Both the position numbers and the translations under genes were made by a program. Below the pieces are notes generated by a model that saw only the letters and a list, made by a program, of their open reading frames with translations, was not told the origin of the DNA and searched no databases. This document shows, in pieces, positions 18,846 through 28,177 of a stretch of DNA of 64,000 bases. Position 1 is the stretch's first letter. Each line of letters begins with the position of its first letter. This DNA comes from Yoonia sp. BS5-3 (GTDB taxonomy: Bacteria; Pseudomonadota; Alphaproteobacteria; Rhodobacterales; Rhodobacteraceae), in assembly GCF_038069655.2 (NCBI RefSeq), contig NZ_CP150951.2:1240001-1304000 (forward strand). The letters run 5' to 3'.

Positions 18846-19021
18846 ATGGGCCTCGCGTTACGCGGAAGAAAGGTTTTTGAGATATCAAGGCAGAACTGAA
18901 CCAAGATATCGTGTCCGCGAGAGGCAGGCGTCTGCAGCCTTGCCACCCGCACACGCGTCGTTTTCCTAGGCGTCAACGGGGGTCCGTTTTGTTCAGCGTT
19001 GTTGATTCTGATCTTGCAGCG

Positions 19022-20107
19022 TTACCCGAGCCAGCCTTTCAAGTTCGACTCAATCACCCCGGTCAAAGCGTCGATATGAGCCGCGTCGTCGTTTAGGCAG
19101 GGGATATAGGTGAAATCCTGACCGCCAGCCTCTTCGAAGCTTTCTTTGATCTCTTCGTTGATCTCTTCCAGCGTCTCGATACAGTCGGCTGAAAACGCGG
19201 GTGCGCAAACGGCGATGTTTTTTACGCCTTCTTCTTCGGCGAGCCTTGCGACTTCTTCGACTGTGTAGGGTTTCAGCCATTCTTCGGGGCCGAATTTTGA
19301 CTGGAAGGTCGTTACGATTTGCGTGTCGTCCCAGCCGAGCCGTTCTTTTAAAAGCCGCGTCGTTTTCTGGCATTGGCAATGATAGGGATCGCCTTCGCGC
19401 AGGTACCGCTCTGGTACGCCATGATACGAACAGATCAGCTTTTCGGGTTTGGTTTCTGCTGCCGCGTAAGCCTTTTCAACCGATTGGGCGAGCGCATCGA
19501 TATAGGCGGGGTTTTCGAAGTATGGTTCGACAATCCGCGCAATGGGCTGCCATTTTTCTTCCATCAAGGCCCGAAAGAACTGGTCATTCGCCGTCGCCGA
19601 TGTGGCCCCCGCATAATGCGGATAGAGCGGGAAAAACAGGATTTTGGTGCATCCAGCCTCAACCATTTCGCGTACCTTTGATTTGGTTGAAGGGTTTCCA
19701 TAGCGCATACAGAAATCAACGCGCACATCATCCCCGAAGCGCTGGATCATTTCTGCCTTGATCGCCGTCGTCTGTTTTTTGGTGATCGTCAGAAGCGGGC
19801 TTTCGTTATCTTCTTCGTTCCAGATCGATTTATACGCGGCCCCCGATGAAAAGGGCCGTTTGGTCAGGATGATGAGCTGCAAAAGGGGCTGCCAGAGCCA
19901 AGCAGAGTAATCGACCACCCGTTTGTCAGACAGAAATTCGCTGAGATATCGCCGCATTGGCCAATAATCGGTTGCGTCCGGCGTACCTAGATTTGCCAGA
20001 AGGATCCCAACCCGTGCTGGCTTGATTGCCGGATGATCTGCATTTGCGTGGACCGGACAGGTTGCCGGGCGTTCGGCCTTGTCGTCTTGTGCGTCAAACA
20101 TTGTCAT
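19022..20107 (-). CDS. hemH: Ferrochelatase
   Basis: Last step of haem synthesis: inserts Fe2+ into protoporphyrin IX. 361 residues, with a ~30-residue N-terminal extension (DKAERPATCPVHANADHPAI). Family motifs: ILLANLGTPDA, FFPLYPHYAGATS, the active-site SYHGVPERYLREGDPYHCQC and CAPAFSADCIETLEEI, the last holding the conserved His-facing Glu. The start may be the first or the second Met (two codons apart). It lies ~60 bp downstream of the methyltransferase gene on the same strand, probably in one transcript. Confidence 0.96.
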   Translation of the reverse strand: MTMFDAQDDKAERPATCPVHANADHPAIKPARVGILLANLGTPDATDYWPMRRYLSEFLSDKRVVDYSAWLWQPLLQLIILTKRPFSSGAAYKSIWNEEDNESPLLTITKKQTTAIKAEMIQRFGDDVRVDFCMRYGNPSTKSKVREMVEAGCTKILFFPLYPHYAGATSATANDQFFRALMEEKWQPIARIVEPYFENPAYIDALAQSVEKAYAAAETKPEKLICSYHGVPERYLREGDPYHCQCQKTTRLLKERLGWDDTQIVTTFQSKFGPEEWLKPYTVEEVARLAEEEGVKNIAVCAPAFSADCIETLEEINEEIKESFEEAGGQDFTYIPCLNDDAAHIDALTGVIESNLKGWLG

Positions 20108-20169
20108 TGTTCCTTACCTAGCGCTGATTCCATCTGTTTGGAATGCACCTCAGTTTGATCAGAGGTAGA

Positions 20170-21003
20170 TCAGTCTTCTGATTTATCCAGCCGCGTTTCG
20201 CTTGTATTCAGCGCATCCGCAAGCCGTGTTGTCGCGCTGCCCGGTCGCAGCGCCTGTGGTTGGTTTTCCGATGGTGCCCAGCCCGTCAGGGTGATGATTT
20301 CAAATGTTGCGTTCACCCGTCCGTCATCATTTCTGAAATTGGCCGCGTAGATACAGGCCGCTTCTGTCAGCATATTGCGCGCCGTTGCGTGTTTTATCCG
20401 ATCATCCAACGCGTTGTTTTCGCCCATTTTGCGCAGGTCGTGCATCAAGTGAAATGCATTTGCATAGCTGGCTGTTAGTGGTGTGCTGTCAGCTACTGGC
20501 AAAGCGTAACCGGCCCGTTGTAACAGCCCGCCCACATCCCGAATTTCCCCCATCGGTGCGATCCGTGGCGACAGGCCGCCGCTGATCGCCACCTCGGCCT
20601 CGGCCAATGCGCTGCGCAGTTCATGCAGCGTTTGCCCCCCGAAAAAGGTGCACAGCAGCAGCCCATCGGGTTTCAGCGCATGTCTTGCCTGGACCAATTG
20701 CCCGACCGGGTCATTGGCCCAATGCAAGCAGAGCGTATGCAAGACCAGATCATGCTGCCCAGGTTCTAGCGCAAGCGTCTCATCATCTGGCACGATTGTC
20801 GCGTCCGGGTATTTTTCGGCCCAAAAATCGGGAAAACCAGTCACAATCGCGATTGATTGAAAGGTTCTATTAACCTCAATCAGTCTTTCTTGAAGTTCAT
20901 CGGCGACCGTTTCGTGCAAAAATAGTGCGTTGCGTTCGGCGCGGGCGCGGTTGCGTTGCAGGGCGATCCGGTCGGTGAGTTGGGGCATTGTCATGCCGGT
21001 CAT
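20170..21003 (-). CDS. SAM-dependent methyltransferase (BioC/NDUFAF5-like)
   Basis: 277 residues. The N-terminus NRARAERNALFLHETVADEL matches proteins of the BioC-like/NDUFAF5 group; HDLVLHTLCLHWANDPVG and LKPDGLLLCTFFGGQTLHEL are the middle and post-SAM motifs. The Gly-rich SAM loop is poorly conserved, as in this subgroup. NDUFAF5 hydroxylates an arginine of complex I and BioC methylates malonyl-ACP; which applies here is unclear, and no bio genes are near. Three Met codons at residues 1, 4 and 6 could start it. Divergent from comF with only 13 bp between. Confidence 0.75.
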   Translation of the reverse strand: MTGMTMPQLTDRIALQRNRARAERNALFLHETVADELQERLIEVNRTFQSIAIVTGFPDFWAEKYPDATIVPDDETLALEPGQHDLVLHTLCLHWANDPVGQLVQARHALKPDGLLLCTFFGGQTLHELRSALAEAEVAISGGLSPRIAPMGEIRDVGGLLQRAGYALPVADSTPLTASYANAFHLMHDLRKMGENNALDDRIKHATARNMLTEAACIYAANFRNDDGRVNATFEIITLTGWAPSENQPQALRPGSATTRLADALNTSETRLDKSED

Positions 21004-21016
21004 TTAGGGCGCATTC

Positions 21017-21739
21017 ATGCGGTTGCAAAGTGTCATTCGGGCGATCTATCCCGCGCAATGCGTGGCCTGTGATACGCCGACGGAGTCTGAATTTGGTCTT
21101 TGCGGCACCTGTTGGCGTGATGCCAAGTTCATAGGCGGTCTTGTTTGCGATACCTGCGGCACCCCTTTGCCTGGCGATGATCCGGGCGAGCCTGTTCAAT
21201 GCGATGATTGCATGACCATTGCCCGCCCTTGGGATCGCGGCCGCGCTGCGTTGGTCTACACCGGCATTGGCCGCCGTTTGGTTTTGTCATTGAAACACGG
21301 GGACCGCACCGACCTGGCCCGTCCTGCCGCATTGTGGATGACACGCGTCGCCCGTCCTTTGCTGCGAGATGACACGATCCTTGTTCCCGTCCCGCTTCAC
21401 TGGATCCGATTGGCCCGTCGGCGATACAATCAGGCTGCTTTGCTTGTCCATGAACTGGGCAAGGCTGTTGGTCGTCCGGTCTGTGCTGATGCCCTGATCC
21501 GCCCCAAAAAGACCCGCGCCCTTGAGGGTCATAACCGCGAATCCCGTTTTGCTGCTTTATCCGATGCCATTGCCCCCCATCCCAAACGCGCCTCGCAGAT
21601 TGCGGGCAAATCGGTATTGCTTGTTGATGATGTCATGACGTCCGGCGCCACCCTGGCTGCATGTGCAGAGGCTGCAAAACTGGCCGGTGCCGCAAATGTG
21701 TCAATCGTGACACTGGCCAGAGTGGTCAAAGATGCCTAA
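21017..21739 (+). CDS. comF: ComF family protein (phosphoribosyltransferase-like)
   Basis: 240 residues. The N-terminus has two CXXC pairs (CVACDTP, CGTCW, CDTCGTP, CDDC), a probable zinc-binding domain; the C-terminus has the phosphoribosyltransferase loop VLLVDDVMTSGATLAACAEA. ComF proteins act with ComEC and the helicase in DNA uptake; in Rhodobacter capsulatus homologues serve gene-transfer-agent reception under CtrA. Start ATG 21017. No CtrA box was seen in the very short upstream gap. Followed by grxC after 33 bp. Confidence 0.9.
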   Translation: MRLQSVIRAIYPAQCVACDTPTESEFGLCGTCWRDAKFIGGLVCDTCGTPLPGDDPGEPVQCDDCMTIARPWDRGRAALVYTGIGRRLVLSLKHGDRTDLARPAALWMTRVARPLLRDDTILVPVPLHWIRLARRRYNQAALLVHELGKAVGRPVCADALIRPKKTRALEGHNRESRFAALSDAIAPHPKRASQIAGKSVLLVDDVMTSGATLAACAEAAKLAGAANVSIVTLARVVKDA

Positions 21740-21772
21740 ATCGGTGGGGACTTCGTTACGGGGACCTGATCA

Positions 21773-22030
21773 ATGGCAAATGTTGAGATTTACACCAAAC
21801 CCACCTGTGGCTTTTGCCACATGGCAAAGCGCCTGCTAAAGTCAAAGCAAGTGAGCTTTTCCGAGGTGAATATTATGCTGCAACCCAAGCGGCGCGAAGA
21901 GATGATCCAGCGCGCCAAAGGCGGTAGCACCGTTCCGCAGATTTTTATTGATGGCACCCATATTGGTGGCTGCGATGATCTGATGGCGCTTGAGCGCGCA
22001 GGCAAGTTGGATGCCTTGCTGGCTGCATGA
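21773..22030 (+). CDS. grxC: Glutaredoxin 3
   Basis: Cytosolic dithiol glutaredoxin, 85 residues. Active site CGFC (Cys12, Cys15) in YTKPTCGFCHMAKRLL; GGSTVPQIFIDGTHIGGCDD is the glutathione-binding cis-Pro and Gly-Gly region. The stop overlaps the next start (ATGA). Confidence 0.95.
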   Translation: MANVEIYTKPTCGFCHMAKRLLKSKQVSFSEVNIMLQPKRREEMIQRAKGGSTVPQIFIDGTHIGGCDDLMALERAGKLDALLAA

Positions 22031-22857
22031 AGGTTGCGCTGCTTCAGTTGAATGCGTCCGACGATCCGGCTGCCAATCTTCGTCAGACCGAGGCCCGCAT
22101 TGCTGAAGCCGCTGCGCTGGGCGCGGGTTTTGTGCTGACCCCTGAGGTCACCAATTGCATTTCCCAAGACCGTGCCCATCAATCCAGCGTTCTCCAGCTT
22201 GAGCCTGATGATTTGACCCTTGCTGCATTGCGCGCTGCCGCCGTCCGTCATGATGTTTGGCTGTCGCTTGGATCGCTTGCGGTGAAGACAGATGATCGTC
22301 ATGGCCGCTTTGCCAACCGCTCATTCTTGATTGATCCCAAGGGCCGCATTGTCGCGCGTTATGACAAGATTCACATGTTTGATGTGGCTGTGTCAGAGAC
22401 CGAAACCTATCGCGAATCCGCCGGCTATCGACCCGGCCATAGCGCTGTTGTCGCCGAGACCCCTTTTGCCAATATTGGCTTGTCCATCTGCTATGATCTG
22501 CGTTTTGCTTATCTTTATCGCGCATTGGCCCAAGCTGGCGCGCAGATCTTGCTTGTTCCATCCGCGTTTTCACCCGTTACCGGCGCGGCCCATTGGGAGC
22601 CTTTGCTGCGCGCCCGCGCTATTGAAACCGGGTGTTATGTTTTTGCAGCCGCCCAAACTGGTACCCATGCAACAACCGCCGGAAAGCCCCGCAAAACATA
22701 CGGTCACAGCATGGCTGTATCCCCTTGGGGCGAGGTCCTGTTGGATATGGAAACCGATGAGGGCGTCGCGCTGGTTGATTTTGACCCGAATGAAGTGGCA
22801 CAAAGCCGAAAGCGCATTGCCGCGCTAAGCCATGATCGACCCTTTGAAGGCCCTTAA
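22027..22857 (+). CDS. Carbon-nitrogen hydrolase (nitrilase superfamily)
   Basis: 276 residues with the Glu-Lys-Cys triad: Glu in VLTPEVTNCIS, Lys in RYDKIHMFDV and Cys in LSICYDLRFAYLYR. The sequence around these sites is like Nit1/deaminated-glutathione amidase, which repairs a side product of transaminases on glutathione; the adjacent grxC fits but does not prove this. Overlaps grxC (ATGA) and marR by one base, so comF-grxC-nit-marR is probably an operon. Confidence 0.85.
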   Translation: MKVALLQLNASDDPAANLRQTEARIAEAAALGAGFVLTPEVTNCISQDRAHQSSVLQLEPDDLTLAALRAAAVRHDVWLSLGSLAVKTDDRHGRFANRSFLIDPKGRIVARYDKIHMFDVAVSETETYRESAGYRPGHSAVVAETPFANIGLSICYDLRFAYLYRALAQAGAQILLVPSAFSPVTGAAHWEPLLRARAIETGCYVFAAAQTGTHATTAGKPRKTYGHSMAVSPWGEVLLDMETDEGVALVDFDPNEVAQSRKRIAALSHDRPFEGP

Positions 22858-23300
22858 TGTCCGACAATTCGCAGAACCTGGCCGTTTCGCTATTTAGCGA
22901 AATCCTTGTTGTGGACCAATTGGCCCGCGCAGGTGTTGGCCGTGCCTTACCAAAGGGGATGGAGCTATCCCATTTTTCGGTGCTGAACCATCTTGCCCAT
23001 ACCGGGACTGAACGTACCCCAGCCCAGATCGCCAAGACATTTCATCTGACCCGTGGTGCTATGACAAATACGCTTAATAAACTTGAGCGCGCGGGCTGGG
23101 TACATATCCGCCCCGATTGGGATGATGCGCGCCGCAAAATGGTTGCGATCAGTCCCGCTGGGATTGCCGCACGTGATGCAGCCCTGGCCGCGATCACCCC
23201 GGTTATCGCGGATGTTGTCCGAAAAGTTGGCGAAGACCGTGTTCGTACCGCATTGCCGGTTCTGCGCGAGATGCGCGCAAAGTTAAGCGAGATGGAATAA
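22857..23300 (+). CDS. MarR-family transcriptional regulator
   Basis: 147 residues with a winged-helix DNA-binding domain: TPAQIAKTFHLTRGAMTNTL (recognition helix) and GWVHIRPDWDDARRKMVAIS (wing). MarR proteins bind as dimers and respond to small ligands. It is last in the comF-grxC-nit operon; its target is unknown and no efflux gene is adjacent. The stop overlaps the convergent UXS-like gene by 18 bp. Confidence 0.88.
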   Translation: MSDNSQNLAVSLFSEILVVDQLARAGVGRALPKGMELSHFSVLNHLAHTGTERTPAQIAKTFHLTRGAMTNTLNKLERAGWVHIRPDWDDARRKMVAISPAGIAARDAALAAITPVIADVVRKVGEDRVRTALPVLREMRAKLSEME

Positions 23301-24242
23301 GTCAGACACCTTGGGATCAATGGGACCTGACCCTAGCGTGCGGCCAAGCCCATCCGCCAGGCCGATTGTTGGCTCCCAGCCCAAAAGTTGCTTTGCTTTT
23401 GCAATATTAGGGCAGCGCCTGGTGGGATCGTCGATGGGCCGCTGTGTGAACTCAACCCGGCTTTTGTTGCCGCAAGCCTGATTGATCTGGTCGGCCAGTT
23501 CCGCCACGCTGATTTCATTGGGGTTTCCAATATTGAAGACTTCGCCCCGCGCGGCATCGATCGCCCCGAGCCGCATTAGCCCTTGGACTGTGTCGTCGAC
23601 ATAGCAAAAGCTGCGCGTTTGCGTCCCGTCACCATGGACAGTCATGACCTGCCCGGCCTTTGCTTGCGCCATGAAATTTGGCACAGCGCGCCCATCCTCA
23701 ATTTCCATACCCGGCCCGTAGGTGTTGAAAATCCGAGCGATCCGAATGTCAGCGTTTTGTGTGCGAACGGCGTCCATCAGCAGGCTTTCGGCTGCCCGTT
23801 TGCTTTCATCATAGCAGGCACGCGGCCCAATCGGGTTTACATTGCCCCAGTCAGTTTCGACCTGCGGATGCGCCAGTGGGTCGCCGTAAACCTCGCTTGT
23901 TGAGGCTTGAACTAAAGTCGCCTTACACGCCATCGCGTGTTCCAATAGATGCATTGCCCCCAGCACATTGGTCTTCCATGTCTGGATTGGGTCTGCTTGG
24001 TAATGGATCGGCGATGCAGGGCTGGCCAGATTGAAGATCACATCCGCCGCCCGAAAGTCACGAATTATGCTGACGTCTTGCCGGTCAACGGTCACACCGT
24101 CTGGCACGTGTCCAGTTCCCGTTGAAAAATTGTCGACCACATGCACCCGGGCCCCGGCATTCAGCAGCGCGCGGCAGAGATGTTGCCCGATAAATCCCGC
24201 CCCGCCTGCCACCAGGGCGGTTTTTCCGTCGAAAAATTCCAT
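23283..24242 (-). CDS. NAD-dependent sugar-nucleotide epimerase/decarboxylase (UXS-like)
   Basis: 319 residues, extended SDR fold. NAD-binding GGAGFIG (13-19), the UXS-like LASPASPIHYQADPIQTWKT, SEVYGDP, and catalytic Tyr144 and Lys148 in CYDESKRAAE. UDP-glucuronate decarboxylase makes UDP-xylose; the motif NPIGPRACYDESK is characteristic of that group. It lies 3 bp after the GT90 gene on the same strand, so it probably feeds that transferase. A homologous UDP-galacturonate or GDP-sugar enzyme cannot be excluded. Confidence 0.83.
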   Translation of the reverse strand: MEFFDGKTALVAGGAGFIGQHLCRALLNAGARVHVVDNFSTGTGHVPDGVTVDRQDVSIIRDFRAADVIFNLASPASPIHYQADPIQTWKTNVLGAMHLLEHAMACKATLVQASTSEVYGDPLAHPQVETDWGNVNPIGPRACYDESKRAAESLLMDAVRTQNADIRIARIFNTYGPGMEIEDGRAVPNFMAQAKAGQVMTVHGDGTQTRSFCYVDDTVQGLMRLGAIDAARGEVFNIGNPNEISVAELADQINQACGNKSRVEFTQRPIDDPTRRCPNIAKAKQLLGWEPTIGLADGLGRTLGSGPIDPKVSDLFHLA

Positions 24243-24245
24243 GAA

Positions 24246-25301
24246 TTATGTCTCTCGCTCTGTAATCAGTCGTGCGGCTTCGGCGCTTTCGCTTTCAAAT
24301 GTCAGGGTTTTTGCAAGGGCTTGCCCATCGGCGGCAATTTCTTTGGCTTTGTTTGGGTATGATCTGACCCAGTCGATCTGGTCGCCCAAATCACTTAGGT
24401 CAGCCTTTATTGGCACGTAATGTTCCCACGGTTTTAGTTTGTGATAGTACCATTGGTAAAATCCCCCTGGGCTGTTGACCTTCAGCACACAGCACCCCAG
24501 TTTCAGTCGTTGCATGAAATTGCACCATGCGTTGCTGTACCCGTCAATATCGACGGCATATTTCATGCTTCCCCATTGGTGCCTGTCGATCGGTGCGCCT
24601 GTCAGTTCAGCAGTCCTGAGGATGTTGCAAAAGGGCTGTGTTGGATCATAGAGAAACCGAAAATCCACCCCAAGCGCTTTGCACTTTAATGCCATGCGGA
24701 TCCGTTGCGCGGTGCTGGGGTTGTCGATCAGTTTTGGATCAAGTGAAAATACACCGGTTCCGTTTGGTGCCCCGCGCCAGATGATATCGTCGCTGCGCGC
24801 TTCCCAATCAAGCGCTTGGCTTTCTGCAAACTTGTCCGTTTTCGCATAGCCCCTGTCGCGAAAGAAATGCGAATCTGGCAGCGCCGTATAAAGATCGGAC
24901 GTGATCGCAAATCTGTATTGCGCGCTGGAAAGCTTGTTCCCATCGGACATGTCTGCCGTGATTTGCCGGACCGTGTCGGGTGTCTGGCTGAACCAATAGG
25001 CATAGGGCGCAACCCGTTCGCAGTAGATCGCTTGCCGGTACCCCCGCCAGCCTGGATTAATTAACCCTGTGATCCCTCCGTTTTCCCGGCGCAGGATCAG
25101 GTCATGCGGTGCCTGGGGTTCCTGTGAAGCCGCGATTCTGATTGGCAAGGGCGCGACGCCCGCCCGTTTGCACATGGCGTTGGTGCCGCTGCGCAGGCGC
25201 TGGATGTGTTTATATTGATGGATGGGTTCGCGCACCCATCGTTTTACAAGAGAATGGCGGGGAGGCATCGTTTCAATCTGGATTGCGGGCAAAATGGCCA
25301 C
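24246..25301 (-). CDS. GT90-family (CAP10-like) glycosyltransferase
   Basis: 351 residues. The C-terminal half has the CAP10/GT90 pattern: GAPIDRHQWGSMKYAVDIDG, YSNAWCNFMQRLKLGCCVLK and WEHYVPIKADLSDLG. Bacterial members build lipopolysaccharide or capsule; eukaryotic ones use UDP-xylose or UDP-glucose. The adjoining UXS-like gene, 3 bp downstream, suggests the donor could be UDP-xylose. It sits ~32 bp downstream of ubiG on the same strand. No membrane helix; presumably cytosolic face. Confidence 0.78.
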   Translation of the reverse strand: MAILPAIQIETMPPRHSLVKRWVREPIHQYKHIQRLRSGTNAMCKRAGVAPLPIRIAASQEPQAPHDLILRRENGGITGLINPGWRGYRQAIYCERVAPYAYWFSQTPDTVRQITADMSDGNKLSSAQYRFAITSDLYTALPDSHFFRDRGYAKTDKFAESQALDWEARSDDIIWRGAPNGTGVFSLDPKLIDNPSTAQRIRMALKCKALGVDFRFLYDPTQPFCNILRTAELTGAPIDRHQWGSMKYAVDIDGYSNAWCNFMQRLKLGCCVLKVNSPGGFYQWYYHKLKPWEHYVPIKADLSDLGDQIDWVRSYPNKAKEIAADGQALAKTLTFESESAEAARLITERET

Positions 25302-25333
25302 GGGTTTCCATTTTTGTGCCTTGGTTCCCTTCG

Positions 25334-26080
25334 TTATTCAACGGGTTTTGTTGCAGCAGTCACATAGTTCACCGACAGGTCCCGATCCGAGATTGACCAG
25401 CTGAACTGCGCAAAATTGAACACAAAGCCTTTGCGGTCGACTGGCTGCATGCCTGCTTTGGTCATCAGCGCGAAGAGTTCATCTGGCGTGATGAACTTGT
25501 TCCATTCATGCGTCCCTTTGGGCAGCCAGCGCATCACCCATTCCGCCCCCACAATTGCCATCGCAAAGGACTTTGCGTTGCGGTTGATGGTCGAGCAGAT
25601 GTGGATCCCCCCCGGTTTCATCAATCTTTGGCAGGCCGTCAGATACCCAAGCGGATCGGCCACATGTTCGACCACTTCCATATTCAGAACCGCGTCGAAT
25701 TGTTCGCCTGCCTCTGCCATCGCCTCGGCGGTGGTGTGCCGGTAGTCGATATCCAGCCCTGATTGTTCCGCATGAATTTTGGCAACCGGGATGTTCCGTT
25801 CGGCCGCGTCTGCCCCCACTATAGTTGCCCCAAGCCGCGCCATGGGTTCGCATAAAAGCCCGCCGCCGCAGCCAATATCCAATATACGCAGCCCTTTGAA
25901 CGGCGCATCTTCCTGCAAATCCCGTCCAAATTCTGCAGCAATCTGGCTGGTAATATATTCCAGCCGCACCGGGTTCATCATGTGCAGAGGTTTGAACTTT
26001 CCGTTCAAGTCCCACCATTCTGCGGCCATAGCCTCGAACTTGGCGATCTCGGAGGGATCAACTGTGTTTGTGGCCGACAT
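25334..26080 (-). CDS. ubiG: Ubiquinone biosynthesis O-methyltransferase UbiG
   Basis: O-methylates two ring positions during ubiquinone synthesis. 248 residues from the ATG at 26080, chosen for the strong GGAG Shine-Dalgarno and conserved start [20 protein letters not shown]. Motifs: [23 protein letters not shown] loop [13 protein letters not shown], and [12 protein letters not shown] longer reading frame exists but would overlap the divergent peptidase gene. First gene of a minus-strand run ubiG - GT90 - UXS. Confidence 0.95.
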   Translation of the reverse strand: MSATNTVDPSEIAKFEAMAAEWWDLNGKFKPLHMMNPVRLEYITSQIAAEFGRDLQEDAPFKGLRILDIGCGGGLLCEPMARLGATIVGADAAERNIPVAKIHAEQSGLDIDYRHTTAEAMAEAGEQFDAVLNMEVVEHVADPLGYLTACQRLMKPGGIHICSTINRNAKSFAMAIVGAEWVMRWLPKGTHEWNKFITPDELFALMTKAGMQPVDRKGFVFNFAQFSWSISDRDLSVNYVTAATKPVE

Positions 26081-26131
26081 TTTCAGCTCCGCATTATGGT
26101 CAGTGGCGATGATACTCGATATAGATTGCAT

Positions 26132-27127
26132 ATGGACAAAGTCGTAGGACAAAAGCGCGCAACGGCGCATCTTTATCCGCCAATTGACCCATTTGATCAG
26201 CGTATGCTGACCGTGGGTGAAGGGCATAGCATTTATGTTGAGCAGGCGGGGAACCCTGACGGTATTCCTGTGGTCGTTCTACATGGTGGTCCGGGCGGCG
26301 GCTGTAGCCCTGCCATGCGCCGCTATTTTGATCCTGAGATTTTTCGCGTTGTGCTGTTTGATCAGCGTGGCTGCGGCCGCTCGCGCCCCCATGCCAGCGT
26401 TGTCGGTAACACGACCTGGCATTTGGTTGCTGATATTGAACAGATCCGGAAGACGCTGGGCATTGATCGTTGGATTGTCTTTGGGGGCAGTTGGGGCGCC
26501 ACGCTTGCCTTGGTTTATGCCCAAGCCCATCCTGCCCATGTCGCAGCTTTGACCCTGCGCGGTGTTTTCCTGATGACCAAACCAGAGCTGGATTGGTTTT
26601 ATGGCGGCGGCGCCGGAAAATTCTGGCCTGATCTTTGGCAGCGTTTTGCCGGGATGATCCCCAATGACGAACATGATGACTTGATCGCTGCTTATCACCG
26701 CCGTCTGTTTTCTGGCGACATTCCGAAAGAAACCCGTTTTGCCAAGGCTTGGGCTGCCTGGGAAAACGCGCTTGCCTCGATCGGCAGTGACGGCATTACC
26801 GGCGAAAGCCCCGCTGATTACGCCCGTGCCTTTGCCCGGCTGGAAAACCATTATTTCGTCAATGGTGGCTTTTTGTCCGAGGATCAGCAGATTCTGCATC
26901 CCGCGCAGATGGCCAAGATAGCCGATATTCCGGGCGTTATCGTGCAGGGCCGTTATGATATGATTTGCCCCCCCATTTCGGCGCATCGCCTGGCGCAGAT
27001 GTGGCGCAAGTCGCGTCTCACTTTGATTGGTCGTGCGGGTCATGCGTTATCAGAACCCGGTATCAGTGCTGAATTAATACGCACCATGGATATGATGGGC
27101 GCCCAGAGAAAAGCTTTGAGGCTTTAG
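26132..27127 (+). CDS. pip: Proline iminopeptidase (alpha/beta hydrolase)
   Basis: Removes N-terminal proline from peptides. 331 residues from ATG 26132; the frame runs further upstream but would overlap ubi[11 protein letters not shown] (oxyanion hole), FDQRGCGRS, nucleophile Ser in [11 protein letters not shown], Asp in [11 protein letters not shown] and His in [10 protein letters not shown] form the triad. The first residues [13 protein letters not shown] are typical of this family. Divergent from ubiG with ~51 bp between starts. A peptide importer begins 57 bp downstream, giving a possible functional link: imported peptides, then cleavage. Confidence 0.93.
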   Translation: MDKVVGQKRATAHLYPPIDPFDQRMLTVGEGHSIYVEQAGNPDGIPVVVLHGGPGGGCSPAMRRYFDPEIFRVVLFDQRGCGRSRPHASVVGNTTWHLVADIEQIRKTLGIDRWIVFGGSWGATLALVYAQAHPAHVAALTLRGVFLMTKPELDWFYGGGAGKFWPDLWQRFAGMIPNDEHDDLIAAYHRRLFSGDIPKETRFAKAWAAWENALASIGSDGITGESPADYARAFARLENHYFVNGGFLSEDQQILHPAQMAKIADIPGVIVQGRYDMICPPISAHRLAQMWRKSRLTLIGRAGHALSEPGISAELIRTMDMMGAQRKALRL

Positions 27128-27184
27128 GGTTTACAGATGAAAATTTCCCGTTAACATTCATGATAACACAGGGAACTTTATATC

Positions 27185-28177
27185 TTGGGCAACGTCCTAA
27201 CGATCATTCTACAGCGCCTTGCGCTTGGCCTGCTTACCTTGCTTATCGTGTCGGTGGTTATCTTTGTCGCTGTCAATTTGCTGCCTGGTGACTTTGCGCA
27301 ATCCATTCTTGGCCAAGGTGCCACGCCTGAGGCTGTTGCATCGATCCGCCGTGATCTTGGCCTCGATCAACCGATGGTTACCCGCTATTTTGACTGGCTT
27401 GGCGGCGCGCTGCGCGGTGATTTTGGATCAAGCTTTGCCCAAGCCAATTTTGCCAGCTTCAGCGGCACCAATTCAGGCGCCACGACTGTTGCCGCCCAGA
27501 TTGCCCCGCGTTTTGCCAATACGATGTTCCTGGCCATGGTCACAGCTGCGATTGCTGTCCCCTTTGCGATCATTCTGGGTATTCTAGCTGCCCTTTATCG
27601 CAATTCGGTTTTCGATCGCGCCACAAACATCTTCACCTTGTCGTCGATTTCCAGCCCAGAGTTTTTCCTGGCCTATATCCTGATCTTGTTTCTGGCGGTC
27701 CTGAACCCGATCTTCCCGTCGCTTTCCAATATCTTTGAAGGCATGCCCTTTAGTGAGCGCCTGGAAAAATCGATGCTGCCTGCCCTGACCCTGACCCTGG
27801 TTGTCACTGCCCATATGATGCGCATGACCCGTGCTGCCATCATCAATCTGTTGGCCAGCCCATATATTGAGATGGCCCGCCTAAAGGGGCTTTCCCCCAT
27901 GCGCGTGATCGTCAAACATGCGTTGCCCAATGCCCTTGCCCCGATCATCAATGTAATTGCCTTGAACCTGGCCTATCTGATCACTGGCGTTGTCGTGGTT
28001 GAGGTCGTTTTTGTTTACCCCGGCATTGGCCAGCTTTTCGTTGATAGCGTGAAGATCCGCGATATCCCCGTGGTGCAGGCCTGCTGCCTGATCTTTGCCT
28101 CAGCGTACATTCTACTGAACCTGACAGCTGATGTTATGTCTATCCTGTCCAACCCCCGTTTGAGGCATCCGAAATGA
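27185..28177 (+). CDS. Peptide ABC transporter permease (DppB/YejB type)
   Basis: 330 residues, six membrane helices. The N-terminus ILQRLALGLLTLLIVSVVIF and LGLDQPMVTRYFDWL are typical of DppB/OppB permeases; the EAA-like loop is YIEMARLKGLSPMRVIVKHA. The start is TTG 27185 behind AGGGAAC; the only ATG nearby (27137) runs into a stop after five codons. The stop overlaps the next gene's ATG. Confidence 0.9.
   Translation: MGNVLTIILQRLALGLLTLLIVSVVIFVAVNLLPGDFAQSILGQGATPEAVASIRRDLGLDQPMVTRYFDWLGGALRGDFGSSFAQANFASFSGTNSGATTVAAQIAPRFANTMFLAMVTAAIAVPFAIILGILAALYRNSVFDRATNIFTLSSISSPEFFLAYILILFLAVLNPIFPSLSNIFEGMPFSERLEKSMLPALTLTLVVTAHMMRMTRAAIINLLASPYIEMARLKGLSPMRVIVKHALPNALAPIINVIALNLAYLITGVVVVEVVFVYPGIGQLFVDSVKIRDIPVVQACCLIFASAYILLNLTADVMSILSNPRLRHPK

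Noticed and set aside
23283..23300. 18-bp overlap of marR and the UXS-like gene as a sign of a wrong stop
   Set aside because: Both ends have normal length for their families; simple convergent overlap.
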